NCBI GenBank assembly: GCA_009929605.1
Contig: SAAC01000005.1
Location: 1 to 64,000 of the forward strand
Direction of reading: 5' to 3'
Origin: Negativicutes bacterium
GTDB taxonomy: Bacteria > Bacillota > Negativicutes > Veillonellales > Veillonellaceae
Length of the DNA: 64,000 bases
Positions 1 through 8,177 of the stretch are shown here, piece by piece. The notes below the pieces were generated by a model. The model was not told the origin of the DNA, ran no database searches, and was given only the letters and a program-made list of their open reading frames with translations. How positions within the stretch are numbered: the first letter of the stretch is position 1; every line of letters begins with the position of its first letter. The translations under genes were made by a program, and so were the position numbers.

Positions 1-70
1 ATACTAGTGATTTAAAAAGTATAGATAAATACTGGAATCTAAGGGGATTAACAGGAGATATTCTTTTTCT

Positions 71-1441
71 CTATTTCATGGCAGGCAATTCAATTATGAA
101 GGATGTGGCCACATTAGGTTCACTTTCGGCTTTCACTTGACCGTGATGGAGTCCCACGACCTTGCTAACGAAATAGAGTCCCAAGCCAATGCCTTTATTG
201 CTATTACGGTTACGAGATTTATCTGTTTGATACAAACGATCCCAAATGCGGGATAGGTTTTCTTGTTCAATACCTTCACCATTGTCTGTGACTTTCACAA
301 AGATGGATGGCCCCTCACGATAGGCACTAAGGTGAATGGTGGAGTTGGTGAATTTAATGGCGTTATCGATAATGTTGCCAATGGCGCGGCGCAATGATAC
401 GGCGTGCCCGTGAACCATCAGGTTTGGTGCGATATCAGCGGTAAACGTCACATTAGTTTCCGTACAGAGTCGTGTATAGTCCTGTGCCACACCTTGGAGC
501 ATATCTGTTGCGTCTAGCGTATCCATTACCACATTATGAGCTTGATCAAGGCGGGTAATGTCTAATAATTGAGATACGAGGGCTGTCATGAATTTTGCCT
601 GCGTTAGGATGTGTGTCAATTCCTCCTTAGCCGTGTCTAGGTCCTTTGCATGTTTAAGGGCAAATTCACTAGATGCTTGAATGACGGCTATAGGTGTACG
701 CAATTCATGAGACACGTCTGAGTTAAATCGTTTTTCGCGGTTGGATGAATTTTCTAAGCTATCCAGCATACCATTGAAGGTTGTGGTCAATTCATAAAGC
801 TCGTCACGACCGCCATCGGGAATATTTAGCCGTTGGCTGAGGTCATTGTTTTTACCGATGAGGCGGGCAGCGTTCGTAATATTCCGCAGAGGCTTGAGCC
901 CTCGTTTGATAAGAATATAGGCGCCGATAGAGGCAATCATGAGGAATGCTACGGTACCCAGCAATAGACCATACATCATACTGAGTGTACGGGTATCGGT
1001 ATTACGAATTGGCGCAATGGCCCGGAACCAACCGCTAAATTCAGGGGAGTGGATAGGCGTATCATAATAGTAATACGTGGAGTTCTCCGTTAAAATTTCA
1101 CTCACTTGGTTCGGTGACATCGGCGTTTGTGTTGGGAATCCATCAGGTAGAGCACCGCGCGTAATCAAGCCCTCTTGCGTGTAGGTAATAAAGAATACCC
1201 CTTCTCGATATGGTTTGAAACTGCGTAAGTCGGAAGCTGCGGTTATGGTAATGCGTTGGAGACGATCGCGAACCTCGGAGGTCTCCCAACGATGACTGAA
1301 CTGGAACACGAAGGTGGCCAACATCAAGAGCATTAAGGTGAGGAAAATACTGTACCATGCCATGATGCGGAATGTAATGGGCCAGCGGTTGAATAGCTGT
1401 TCTATATTAATTTTCAGTTTTGAGAACATAGCCGACCCCAC
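71..1441 (-). CDS. Two-component sensor histidine kinase
   Basis: Membrane sensor kinase that should phosphorylate the response regulator encoded just upstream; its stimulus is not evident. Seen: TM helix at about residues 25-48, an extracytoplasmic stretch of about 105 residues, a second TM at about 155-178, a HAMP-like linker, the HisKA motif DVSHELRTPI with phospho-acceptor His245, and HATPase boxes NIIDNAIKFTN, DNGEGI and GIGLGLYFV. 456 aa is usual for the family. The frame overlaps the end of the regulator gene by 35 bp. The start is either GTG at 1441 or ATG at 1429; neither has a strong ribosome-binding site, which suggests translational coupling. Confidence 0.95.
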   Translation of the reverse strand: MGSAMFSKLKINIEQLFNRWPITFRIMAWYSIFLTLMLLMLATFVFQFSHRWETSEVRDRLQRITITAASDLRSFKPYREGVFFITYTQEGLITRGALPDGFPTQTPMSPNQVSEILTENSTYYYYDTPIHSPEFSGWFRAIAPIRNTDTRTLSMMYGLLLGTVAFLMIASIGAYILIKRGLKPLRNITNAARLIGKNNDLSQRLNIPDGGRDELYELTTTFNGMLDSLENSSNREKRFNSDVSHELRTPIAVIQASSEFALKHAKDLDTAKEELTHILTQAKFMTALVSQLLDITRLDQAHNVVMDTLDATDMLQGVAQDYTRLCTETNVTFTADIAPNLMVHGHAVSLRRAIGNIIDNAIKFTNSTIHLSAYREGPSIFVKVTDNGEGIEQENLSRIWDRLYQTDKSRNRNSNKGIGLGLYFVSKVVGLHHGQVKAESEPNVATSFIIELPAMK

Positions 1442-2081
1442 GTACAGTTTGAATGAGTTTTACTTTATCATCTGTATCAATTTTCTTGCGGAGATCTTTG
1501 ATATATACGTCGATGAGGTTTGAGTAGCTTTCATAATCATATTCCCATACATGATCGAGAATTTGTTGACGAGACAGCACAATATTTTCGTTGCTGGCTA
1601 AATAGTAGAGCAAATCGAATTCCTTCGCTGTCAGGTTCACGGCCACACCATCGCGTTTTACGGAACGTTGAGGCACATTAATTACCAATGGCCCCACGAT
1701 GAGGTCATTTTGAGCATGGTTGGCACCACGACGCGCGAGGGCGTAAATGCGCGCAATGAGTTCCTCAAATTCAAATGGTTTTACCAGATAATCATCAGCA
1801 CCAGTGTTGAGGCCACTCACCTTATCTTGTAGGGAGTCCTTTGCTGTTAATAACAATACTGGCGTTGTATTGCCATCGGCACGCAATTGTTTCAATGTTT
1901 GGATACCGTCCAGTACAGGCATCATAATATCCATAACGATTACGTCATAGCTAGAGGTACTGATATAATCGAGGGCTTGCTGACCATCAAAGCAGCTGTC
2001 TACAGTCATGCTTTCGGCATGTAAATATTTGGCTGTTATATTATTTAACATTTCTTCGTCTTCGACGAGGAGAATTTTCAT
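1407..2081 (-). CDS. OmpR-family response regulator
   Basis: DNA-binding regulator paired with the kinase that follows it. Seen: receiver domain with the acidic pair in VEDEE, phospho-acceptor Asp51 in VMDIMMP, conserved Lys in VKPFEF, and a C-terminal winged helix ending RGVGYVLKTEN. 224 aa is standard for OmpR/PhoB proteins. The ATG at 2081 was chosen because AAGGATCCT precedes it; a longer in-frame extension upstream has no homologous look. A TATAAT-like -10 lies on the minus strand near 2158-2163. The regulated genes cannot be told from the sequence. Confidence 0.96.
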   Translation of the reverse strand: MKILLVEDEEMLNNITAKYLHAESMTVDSCFDGQQALDYISTSSYDVIVMDIMMPVLDGIQTLKQLRADGNTTPVLLLTAKDSLQDKVSGLNTGADDYLVKPFEFEELIARIYALARRGANHAQNDLIVGPLVINVPQRSVKRDGVAVNLTAKEFDLLYYLASNENIVLSRQQILDHVWEYDYESYSNLIDVYIKDLRKKIDTDDKVKLIQTVRGVGYVLKTEN

Positions 2082-2447
2082 AGGATCCTTCCATTCTGCC
2101 GGTGGCGGCGAAATACAATTCATCGTAGATCTAGGGGACCTACTTTATCTTATATATATTATACCTTATTTAATTCTCATGAGTAGAACATGAATTTAAC
2201 CAGTCTGGGTTTTTCCTATTATGCTTATTTATTAATTTCGATGATATCGGTAATGGTAAAAGTACGGTCTTTTTTAGAGTTGTAGTTTTATTCAATGGAT
2301 GAAAGCCAAAAAAAACTATATCGATAATTGCCGTATCTGCATAATACAAGGGGGATTTGCTAATTTTGGAAATATACATAAAATTCTTATGATAATGATT
2401 TTCAAGTAATGATATCCTAGTAAATATACAGTGGATTTAGTTGGTGA

Positions 2448-2689
2448 ATCGTCATTGCTGTTGATAGTAATAGTTTTAAATTCTTTACTGATTTAGTGGG
2501 AATTAGATCATATCATTTTAGCCTAAGGGGGATAAAATCAGTAACTATAGGATTAGATGGAGGTTATTTTAAAGTGGAAATTTTAAATTTGAGGGAACTG
2601 AATTATTCTATATGGCTATGAAATATGTCACAAGTTATGAAACACTAGGAGTAAATCTTTGTCCCTTACCAATGAATAAATATAAGTAA
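2448..2689 (+). pseudogene. Decayed small gene, frameshifted
   Basis: Inside the 860-bp AT-rich gap between the two-component system and the fumarate reductase operon, an open frame from 2448 (IAVDSNSFKF, then IGLDGGYFKVE) continues after a +/-1 shift near 2575-2580 into GNFKFEGTELFY and KYVTSYETLG, ending at TAA 2687-2689. There is no start codon or ribosome-binding site. The two pieces join sensibly (GGYFK followed by EGTELFY), so a broken gene is more likely than chance. The family is unknown. The rest of 2124-2980 shows only short open stretches and no intact gene. Confidence 0.4.
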
Positions 2690-2861
2690 TGATATGGATT
2701 TTCATTTATAGAGCTAGAAATTAATTATGCTAAATAAGGTTTAGACATACAAGAAAATGACAACTATAATTATATGTAAAGCTATAGGAGAAAGCCTTGC
2801 AAGTGCTAGGTTTTCGTTAAGAAAATTTAATCAGGTTATCAAAAGTATTTATATACGATGT

Positions 2862-2893
2862 CGAATAAATGAATGGTAGTCCAAATTTATTCG
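2862..2893. promoter_or_regulatory. 9-bp inverted repeat upstream of frdA
   Basis: Perfect arms CGAATAAAT and ATTTATTCG are separated by 14 bases, about 90 bp before the frdA start. There is no T-tract after it, so it looks more like a protein-binding site or a leader hairpin than a terminator. Its role is inferred from position only. Confidence 0.35.
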
Positions 2894-2982
2894 TTAATCT
2901 ATAAAGTGATGGTAGAGTCGGGTACAAATATTTTATGCCAATTCAGTTTTCTTAAGTAATAGGTAGTTATGAGGAGGTAATT

Positions 2983-4701
2983 ATGGAACAGTTTGATGTT
3001 CTAGTAGTAGGTAGCGGCGGCGCAGGTATGCGTGCGGCTTTAGAAGTAGGTCGTCGTAAAGGCTTGAATGTTGCGCTTATTACAAAAATTTTCCCAACAC
3101 GTTCTGCAACAGCAATGGCACAAGGTGGCGTTAATGCTTGCTTGAACAATGTGGCACCAGAAGACACTATCGAAACACATACTTTCGATACAGTAAAAGG
3201 GTCTGACTATCTTGGTGACCAAGATGCGATCGAATTCTTCTGCTCTAAATGTCCAGAAGGCGTTCTTGAAATGGACCATATGGGTGCTCCATTCTCTCGT
3301 ACAGCAGAAAACAAAATTGCACAACGTAATTTCGGTGGTCAATCTTACCCACGTACTAGCTACAGTGCGGATAAAACTGGTCACGTTATTCTTCACACAA
3401 CTTATGAACAATGCCTAAAAGAAGGCGTACACTTCTTACAAGAATGGTACTTATTGGATTTAATCCAAGTTGATGGTGTTCTTGGTGGCGCAGTTATCTG
3501 GAACATGAAAAAAGGCAAAGTAGAAACTATCAAAGCAAAAGCTATTGTAATGTCTACTGGCGGTGCTGGTCGTATATTCTGGACTCGTACAACTAACCCA
3601 TTCCTTTCCACAGGCGATGGTATGGCAGCAGCATTCCGTGCAGGTTGTGGTTTGAAAGATATGGAAATGATTCAATTCCATCCAACTGGCCTTGGTAAAA
3701 CTGGTATCTTGATGTCCGAAGCCGTTCGTGGTGAAGGTGGGTACCTTCTTAATTCCGAAGGCGAACGTTTCATGAAAAAATATGCGCCAAACAAAATGGA
3801 ATTAGCATCTCGTGACGTTGTTGCGAAAGCTATCGAAGTAGAAATCGCTGAAGGCCGTGGCTTTGGTGGTACAGGTCTTGATGCGTATGTAGTGGCTGAC
3901 CTTCGTCACTTGGGACCAGAAGTTATCATCGAAAAACTTCATGGTATCCGCGACCTTGCTATGTGTTTCGAACATTGTGATCCATTGGTACAACCAGTAC
4001 CTATTCGTCCTACAAATCACTACATCATGGGTGGTATCGACGTTGTGGACTACAAAACTTGTGCTACTGAAATCAATGGTTTGTTCGCATCTGGCGAATG
4101 TTCCAATATCTCCATCCACGGTGCCAACCGTTTAGGTGGTAACTCCCTAGCTGACGGCGTTGTATTCGGTAAAGTATCTGGTGCTGGTGCAGCAGACTAT
4201 GCTGAAAAACATGACCAAATCAACTGTGATGCTGAATTACAAGCATGTGCAGAGGCTTGGGAAGGTAAATTCAAAGAAGTAACTGGCCGTACAGCTGGTC
4301 GTCCAGTAGTAGAAATTCGTGATGCTTTGGCTAATGCAATGTGGAATAAATGTGGTATCTTCCGTGATGAAGCACGTATGACAGAAGCATTGAACGAAGT
4401 TAACGCATTAATCGAAGACTACAAAACTTGCTATGTAGGTGATACTGATCGCAATTACAACATGGCATTCGTAAACTACTGTGAAATCGGTTCCATGTTA
4501 ACAGTAGCGAAAGCTATCGTTTCTGGTGCGCTTTGGCGTAAAGAATCCCGCGGTGCTCATACTCGTGATGATTATACTAAACGTGATGACGAAAATTATC
4601 TCGTTCATTCCATCCAAAAATTACGCGAAGATGGCGAATATGAAATGTCTACACGTCCTGTAGTGTTCACTAAATACCAACCAGAAGAAAGGAAGTACTA
4701 A
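2983..4701 (+). CDS. frdA: Fumarate reductase/succinate dehydrogenase flavoprotein subunit
   Basis: FAD subunit that interconverts fumarate and succinate; in a lactate fermenter the reductive direction, toward propionate, is likely. Seen: N-terminal dinucleotide fold VVGSGGAGMRAAL, substrate-site motifs RGEGGYLLN, SRDVVAKA, HYIMGGI and HGANRLGGNSLADG, and C-terminal ESRGAHTRDDY. 572 aa is normal. Odd: the covalent-flavin motif RSHT of E. coli SdhA/FrdA reads R40-S-A42-T here, so the FAD-linking His is replaced by Ala and FAD is probably held non-covalently. The start follows GAGGAGGT. It is first in an operon with frdB (1-bp gap) and an HdrB-like gene. Confidence 0.96.
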   Translation: MEQFDVLVVGSGGAGMRAALEVGRRKGLNVALITKIFPTRSATAMAQGGVNACLNNVAPEDTIETHTFDTVKGSDYLGDQDAIEFFCSKCPEGVLEMDHMGAPFSRTAENKIAQRNFGGQSYPRTSYSADKTGHVILHTTYEQCLKEGVHFLQEWYLLDLIQVDGVLGGAVIWNMKKGKVETIKAKAIVMSTGGAGRIFWTRTTNPFLSTGDGMAAAFRAGCGLKDMEMIQFHPTGLGKTGILMSEAVRGEGGYLLNSEGERFMKKYAPNKMELASRDVVAKAIEVEIAEGRGFGGTGLDAYVVADLRHLGPEVIIEKLHGIRDLAMCFEHCDPLVQPVPIRPTNHYIMGGIDVVDYKTCATEINGLFASGECSNISIHGANRLGGNSLADGVVFGKVSGAGAADYAEKHDQINCDAELQACAEAWEGKFKEVTGRTAGRPVVEIRDALANAMWNKCGIFRDEARMTEALNEVNALIEDYKTCYVGDTDRNYNMAFVNYCEIGSMLTVAKAIVSGALWRKESRGAHTRDDYTKRDDENYLVHSIQKLREDGEYEMSTRPVVFTKYQPEERKY

Positions 4702-4702
4702 G

Positions 4703-5665
4703 ATGAGACAAATCACCTATCATATCCACCGTTACCAACAAGGCCGCGCATATGTACAGTCCTTCTCTTTTGATTATGAACCAGACCGTACTCTTTTATG
4801 GGGCTTACAAAAAATTAAAGATGAACAAGATCCTACATTGACTTTCTTGGCAGCTTGTCGTTCCGCAGTTTGCGGCGCTTGCTCCATCCGTGTAAACGGC
4901 GAAGCAATGCTTGGCTGTGAATCTAAAATCGACGAAATCACAGAACGTTTTGGCTCTGATGAAATCGAAATTGCTCCTATTGGCAACTTTAAGGTTCTTC
5001 GTGACTTAGTTGTTGACTGGGAATCCAAAGTTGATCGTCTCCGTACGGTTGCTCCTTGGATCTTCTTGAAAGCTGAGTTTAACGAAGGCGACAAAATCGT
5101 TCGTCAAACTCCAAAAGACTTCAAAAAATTCGTGGCTGGTACAGAATGTATCCTTTGCGGTTGCTGTGTTTCCGAATGTAATAAATTGACTGCACGTCAA
5201 GATGACTTCTTAGAACCATATGTATTCACAAAAGCTAACCGTTTCGTATTGGATAGCCGCGATGATGCTCCTATGGCTCACATCAAACCTGCATTCGATA
5301 ATGGCTTATGGAATTGCGTTCATTGCATGAACTGTATCTCCCGTTGCCCTAAACATTTAAAACCTGCTCAAGATATTTCTAACTTGCGTAAAGAAGCTAC
5401 AAAAGCTGGCTTGACAGACAGCAAAGGTGTACGCCATGCAGTAGCTTTCAAAGAGGACTTGATGAAAACTGGTCGTTTGAAAGAAGTTTCTATGAGCTTG
5501 AAATCTGATGGTGTTGTAGATTCCGCTAAACAAGCAGTGTATGCATTGCGTTTGTGGAAACACAGCAAAATCAATCCATTCGAACTTATCGTTCCACAAA
5601 AACCAGTTAATGGTATCGATGGCGTTCGTACACTTGTGAAAGCAGCAGAGGAGGCAAGTAAATAA
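4703..5665 (+). CDS. frdB: Fumarate reductase/succinate dehydrogenase iron-sulfur subunit
   Basis: Electron-transfer subunit between the flavoprotein and the third subunit. Seen: N-terminal plant-type [2Fe-2S] ferredoxin domain with cysteines in CRSAVCGACSIRVNGEAMLGC, and a C-terminal domain with two cysteine sets, CILCGCCVSEC and CVHCMNCISRCPKH. 320 aa is longer than the roughly 240 aa of E. coli FrdB; the extra length is a C-terminal tail after the cysteine clusters. It starts one base after the frdA stop and its stop overlaps the next start at 5665. Confidence 0.95.
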   Translation: MRQITYHIHRYQQGRAYVQSFSFDYEPDRTLLWGLQKIKDEQDPTLTFLAACRSAVCGACSIRVNGEAMLGCESKIDEITERFGSDEIEIAPIGNFKVLRDLVVDWESKVDRLRTVAPWIFLKAEFNEGDKIVRQTPKDFKKFVAGTECILCGCCVSECNKLTARQDDFLEPYVFTKANRFVLDSRDDAPMAHIKPAFDNGLWNCVHCMNCISRCPKHLKPAQDISNLRKEATKAGLTDSKGVRHAVAFKEDLMKTGRLKEVSMSLKSDGVVDSAKQAVYALRLWKHSKINPFELIVPQKPVNGIDGVRTLVKAAEEASK

Positions 5666-6540
5666 TGAAATACGCATTTTTCCCAGGTTGCGTACTTGAA
5701 AGCGCAGCGAAAGAAGATTACTTAGCAACCGTTGCAGTCGCTCGTAAATTAGGTATCGAAATAGAAGAACTTGATGGTTGGACTTGCTGTGGCGCATCTC
5801 ATGTACAAGACATCGCTCCAGAAGTTACACTTGCTACTAATGCTCGTAATATTGCATTGGCAGAAGAAAAAGGTTTGAACCTTTTAACTGTATGTAATAC
5901 TTGTACTTTGATGCTTCGCGAAGCTAAAAACGAATTAGACAAAGACGCAGCTAAAAAAGAAGAAGTTAACAAACAATTAGCACAAATCGGTAAACAATAC
6001 CGCGGTACTATTGATGTAACTCATTTCTTGTGGGTGTTGATCCGCGATTACGGTTTGGACAAATTGAAAGCTAAAATCGTAAAACCTTTAACTGGTTTGC
6101 GTGTAGCTGAATACTATGGTTGCCACATTCTTCGTCCACAAGAAGAATTAGGCTTTGAAGATTATCAAGTGCCTACATCCTTAGCAGATTTAATTACTGC
6201 TATCGGTGCAACCCCAATCGATTTCTCCCGTAAATTAGATTGCTGCGGTTTCCATGCTGTATACCCTGCACATGATTCCGTAATGCAAATGACTGGCTCC
6301 ATCAATAACGATGCAGCTAAAGAAGGCGCTGATTGCGTGGTAACTCCATGCCCATTGTGCCAAATGCAATTGGATATGTTCCAAAAAGAAGCTAAAGCAG
6401 TTGTGGGTGGCGACAAAGATATGCCTATCTTACACATGTCCCAATTAATTGGCTTGGCTCTTGGCATCACTCCTGAAGAAATGGGTATGCCTGCACGTCA
6501 TTTGACTAGCACTGCACCAGTACAAAAATTTGTTGGCTAA
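5665..6540 (+). CDS. HdrB-like CCG-domain subunit of the fumarate reductase operon
   Basis: Related to heterodisulfide reductase subunit B and to the E subunit of non-classical succinate dehydrogenases. Seen: two cysteine-rich CCG modules, the first with FFPGC, TCCGASH and CNTC, the second with YYGCH, DCCGFH and TPCPLC. No membrane helix is visible. It shares an operon with frdAB and takes the place where a cytochrome b gene would normally be. In thiol:fumarate reductase (TfrB) such a module is fused to the FrdB-like part; here it is separate. The electron donor is unknown. A strong terminator follows 75 bp downstream. Confidence 0.88.
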   Translation: MKYAFFPGCVLESAAKEDYLATVAVARKLGIEIEELDGWTCCGASHVQDIAPEVTLATNARNIALAEEKGLNLLTVCNTCTLMLREAKNELDKDAAKKEEVNKQLAQIGKQYRGTIDVTHFLWVLIRDYGLDKLKAKIVKPLTGLRVAEYYGCHILRPQEELGFEDYQVPTSLADLITAIGATPIDFSRKLDCCGFHAVYPAHDSVMQMTGSINNDAAKEGADCVVTPCPLCQMQLDMFQKEAKAVVGGDKDMPILHMSQLIGLALGITPEEMGMPARHLTSTAPVQKFVG

Positions 6541-6614
6541 TGGTAGCTGAATTAGACATTAGGCCTGAGTAGGTCGTACTAGGTTCTAATATCACACCAT
6601 ACCATAATTACCTG

Positions 6615-6642
6615 AAAGCCCCCGGCTCTGCCGGGGGCTTTT
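6615..6642 (+). terminator. Rho-independent terminator of the frd operon
   Basis: Stem AAAGCCCCCGG / CCGGGGGCTTT with 5-base loop CTCTG, followed by TT. Confidence 0.93.
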
Positions 6643-6708
6643 CCTATACATAATTTTTTTTACATTAATCATCTCCTGGAATATATGAGTATGAAAGGAG
6701 GTGATACG

Positions 6709-6924
6709 ATGGATCGAGTAGTAAAAGAATCCAAATTGGTGTTGCGTTTCGCTAATGGTTTCAATGAACAGAATGAACCGCTCTATAAAGATGTGACGTA
6801 TTCTCGTGTTATTGAAAGTGCCACTGATGAAGCCATCAAGGCCGTTGGTATGGCTCTTGCACCATTGTTCAGCATGGAATTGGCTGATGTGGTTCGCGTG
6901 AATGAAGTGTCCTTAGGTAAATAG
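6709..6924 (+). CDS. DUF1659 family small protein
   Basis: 71-aa protein of a Firmicutes family with no established function. Seen: an LRFANGFNEQNEPLYKDVTYS N-terminus and a conserved ALAPLF segment. The ATG at 6709 was chosen because AAAGGAGGTGA (6694-6704) sits just before it; an ATG at 6685 lies upstream of that site. It pairs with the DUF2922 gene downstream, an arrangement that recurs in Firmicutes genomes. Confidence 0.85.
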   Translation: MDRVVKESKLVLRFANGFNEQNEPLYKDVTYSRVIESATDEAIKAVGMALAPLFSMELADVVRVNEVSLGK

Positions 6925-7068
6925 GGATATTTCGTAATCCTAGTTGGTTGTCGCTGAATATATCGGCTATAGGCGAAGTGTCGAATTAGTTGCAGTAAGC
7001 CGAACACAGCCGATACGGCGATGACTAGTATCAAATTTGTGTGTGTAATTGTGGAAAGGAGGATTTTC

Positions 7069-7290
7069 ATGGCTGATAAAGTAGTGGTATATCTTAAATT
7101 TGCTACAGCAGGTGGTAAAACATCTTCTGTTACCATCAATAACCCGCGTGAAAATGTGACGCTAGCAGATGCGAAAGCAGCAGCTGATGTACTGGTGGCA
7201 CAACAAGTCATCGAAGGTAGTGACAGTACAGCATTGACTGGATTTAAAGAAGCTACCAAAGTGACTACAAGTACTGTAGAACTTGCATAA
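7069..7290 (+). CDS. DUF2922 family small protein
   Basis: 73-aa protein of unknown function, typical of DUF2922: VYLKFATAGGKTSSVTINNPR, then LADAKAAADVLVA and a Thr/Val-rich end. The start at 7069 follows GGAAAGGAGG. It lies 144 bp after the DUF1659 gene and probably shares its transcript; the intervening bases show no clear terminator. A hairpin terminator follows. Confidence 0.85.
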   Translation: MADKVVVYLKFATAGGKTSSVTINNPRENVTLADAKAAADVLVAQQVIEGSDSTALTGFKEATKVTTSTVELA

Positions 7291-7327
7291 TCTTTTAATT
7301 TAATAGATAGTCCTAAACCCTCTAACA

Positions 7328-7370
7328 GGCCCTGGATCGCAATGTCGATGCAGGGCTTTGTTTTTATTTT
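7328..7370 (+). terminator. Terminator after DUF2922
   Basis: GGCCCTG ... CAGGGC outer stem with an inner ATCG/CGAT pairing, followed by TTTGTTTTTATTTTT. Confidence 0.85.
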
Positions 7371-7561
7371 TGTCCTATCAGTTGAATGTATGATAGAATA
7401 TATATTATATAGATAAATTTAAATGGGCGAGTCTGCACTATTGGGTGGCTTTCACCATGATATCTAATAGAAGGTGTTGCAATAGGCAACATGGCAACAT
7501 TTAGTGTTATATGATTTGACAGAATTACCTCGCAAGAGGTTTTATTTATGAGGTGCAATAC

Positions 7562-8164
7562 ATGGATTATATTATTACGTTTATGGAGCAGTATGGATAT
7601 TGGGCATTGTTTATTACGATGACCCTAGAAAATGCGAATGTTCCGATTCCTAGTGAAATCGTGCTAGGGTTTGCAGGGTATTTAATTGCTCGTGGTGTAT
7701 TTGATACTACTACAACTATTATTGTAGGCATATTAGCAGGCATAGTAGGTTCCGTTTTGTCCTATTGGATGGGCGAGTATGGTGGGCGTCCTTTACTGCT
7801 CAAATATGGTAAATATATTTTCTTTAATGAGCATAAATTTGAACTGGCAGAAAAATTATTTAATAAATATGGTGGTGCTGCTGTATTTATCGGTCGTTTG
7901 CTACCTGGTGTACGTACATTTATTTCTTTCCCTGCAGGGATGGCAAGATATTCGATGACACCGTTCTTTATCTGGACCGTACTAGGAACAATTCCTTGGA
8001 CGATTTTACTCGTTTGGTTAGGTAAAAAGCTCGGTGAAAACTGGAAAGATCTCATTGAATATAATCATGAGTTTTTGATTATTATGATTGCTATATTTGT
8101 AATCATTGGCGTTGTATTTGGTGTGAAATATTATCGTAGCAAGTCATCAAATCGTAATCAATAA
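7562..8164 (+). CDS. DedA-family membrane protein
   Basis: Polytopic inner-membrane protein of the DedA/SNARE-associated family, some members of which translocate undecaprenyl phosphate or phospholipids. Seen: NANVPIPSEIVLGFAGYL, the family motif FIGRLLPGVRTFISFPAGMA, several hydrophobic spans and a basic C-terminus. 200 aa is typical. The ATG at 7562 follows GAGGTG with six bases between; a GTG at 7553 overlaps that site. It is 13 bp upstream of the ArnT-like gene, so the pair probably acts together in envelope lipid-carrier chemistry. Confidence 0.93.
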   Translation: MDYIITFMEQYGYWALFITMTLENANVPIPSEIVLGFAGYLIARGVFDTTTTIIVGILAGIVGSVLSYWMGEYGGRPLLLKYGKYIFFNEHKFELAEKLFNKYGGAAVFIGRLLPGVRTFISFPAGMARYSMTPFFIWTVLGTIPWTILLVWLGKKLGENWKDLIEYNHEFLIIMIAIFVIIGVVFGVKYYRSKSSNRNQ

Positions 8165-8177
8165 TAGGAGAGATGAG

